DNA of 6,521 nt from Candidatus Alcyoniella australis. Its GTDB lineage: Bacteria > Lernaellota > Lernaellaia > JAVCCG01 > Alcyoniellaceae. Position numbers and translations under genes: made by a program. Under the pieces are notes generated by a model that saw nothing but the letters and a program-made list of their open reading frames with translations, was not told the DNA's origin and did no database searches. Numbering within the stretch: position 1 is the stretch's first letter; each line of letters opens with the position of its first letter. The DNA lies in NCBI GenBank assembly GCA_030765605.1, contig JAVCCG010000131.1, positions 1 through 6,521 of the forward strand, written 5' to 3'. Below, one piece after another: positions 6,333-6,521 of this stretch.

Positions 6333-6517
6333 CGGGAGTATTGGATCGAGATTCATTTGCGGAGTTGGGCTAAAAGACGTGCTATCCGTAGCGTCACTAA
6401 GCGACACCAGGCTCTTTAAAACCATTTGTCGCGTCTAAGACTCGAGGGTCGAAGGGAATGCCAAGGGTTGCATGGTGAATCGTTTTAGTTAATCTCGAGC
6501 CAATACTACCGGCGAGC
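6327..6517. repeat. Inverted repeat 2 (27-bp arms)
   Basis: Arms 6327-6353 and 6491-6517 are reverse complements at 25 of 27 positions, in perfect blocks of 9, 8 and 8 bases (GCTCGCCGG, AGTATTGG, TCGAGATT). The left arm overlaps the right arm of inverted repeat 1 by six bases (6327-6332), so the two long stems cannot both be complete in one strand. The 137-bp spacer contains a small hairpin with GCTA/TAGC around a TCCG loop (6381-6392) and GCGACA/TGTCGC (6401-6406/6427-6432). Confidence 0.85.
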
Positions 6518-6521
6518 CTAC

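Larger units (their letters stand above)
6144..6521. repeat. Compound inverted-repeat element, right end possibly cut by the window
   Basis: Reading the plus strand from 6144 and the minus strand from 6521 gives the same terminal GTAGGC and 34 identical bases out of 56 without a gap, including a shared TCACC-TGC-ACC block (6187-6199 and 6478-6466). A TCGCTT-GT core recurs at similar depth (56 and 58 nt inside that block) on both arms. G+C is 193/401 over 6121-6521, lower than the neighbouring genes. No transposase or other convincing gene lies inside. Candidates are a non-autonomous mobile element (MITE-like), a dispersed palindromic repeat, or a structured non-coding RNA. Flanking direct repeats cannot be tested because the right flank is outside the window. 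Confidence 0.5.

Noticed and set aside
6000-6370. Integron attC-like core sites (GCTTAAC, GTTGAAT, GTTGAAC, GTTGGGC)
   Set aside because: The short degenerate cores match by chance; they do not pair with each other in the R''/L''-L'/R' arrangement and no integrase or cassette genes are visible.
6243-6425. Minus-strand 60-codon reading frame starting at ATG 6425
   Set aside because: No ribosome binding site, no recognisable domain, low-GC codon use unlike the neighbours, and it runs straight through both long inverted-repeat arms. The peptide echo in the repeats is noted as a finding, but it is not enough to call a gene.
6120-6521. CRISPR array
   Set aside because: Repeats are inverted, unequal in spacing and only two to three in number; no regular direct repeat and spacer pattern.

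Overview
The window looks like a GC-rich chromosome segment from a diderm (Gram-negative) bacterium. The evidence is the full lipoprotein-maturation pair (Lgt and LspA), two small predicted lipoproteins, and codons rich in third-position G/C. Gene order ileS-lspA-lgt and the zinc-finger IleRS fit a deltaproteobacteria-like lineage, but this is inference. No species can be named from the sequence alone.

Layout. (1) Positions 2-571, plus strand: the C-terminal part of a GH31-family glycoside hydrolase that enters from the left edge. (2) Positions 572-635: a short convergent intergenic gap with two hairpins, likely acting as terminators for the genes arriving from both sides. (3) Positions 636-5963, minus strand: a tightly packed five-gene operon, read ileS > lspA > lgt > small lipoprotein A > small lipoprotein B. 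The junctions are a 4-nt gap (ileS/lspA), a 17-bp overlap (lspA/lgt), a 4-bp ATGA overlap (lgt/lipoprotein A) and a 40-bp overlap (A/B). There is no room for internal promoters outside coding sequence. (4) Positions 5964-6521: 558 bp without a convincing gene. It holds a candidate ileS promoter and then a low-GC stretch (193 of 401 bases G+C in 6121-6521 by hand count, against 40 of 60 in a sample row of ileS) dominated by inverted repeats.

How the genes work together. IleRS charges tRNA-Ile. Lgt adds diacylglycerol to the lipobox cysteine of prolipoproteins, and LspA then cleaves the signal peptide at that cysteine. The two downstream genes each encode a secreted protein with a lipobox-like cysteine, so the operon encodes both the lipoprotein-processing enzymes and two probable substrates. 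Their functions are unknown; both may have an NTF2-like fold.

The most unusual part is 6144-6521. The strand read rightward from 6144 and the opposite strand read leftward from the last base match at 34 of 56 positions without gaps. A central 51-bp segment (6303-6353) has its left half repeated inverted near the left arm (26/30) and its right half repeated inverted near the right arm (25/27). This looks like a compound palindromic repeat element, either a small mobile element or a structured RNA, cut by the window edge.
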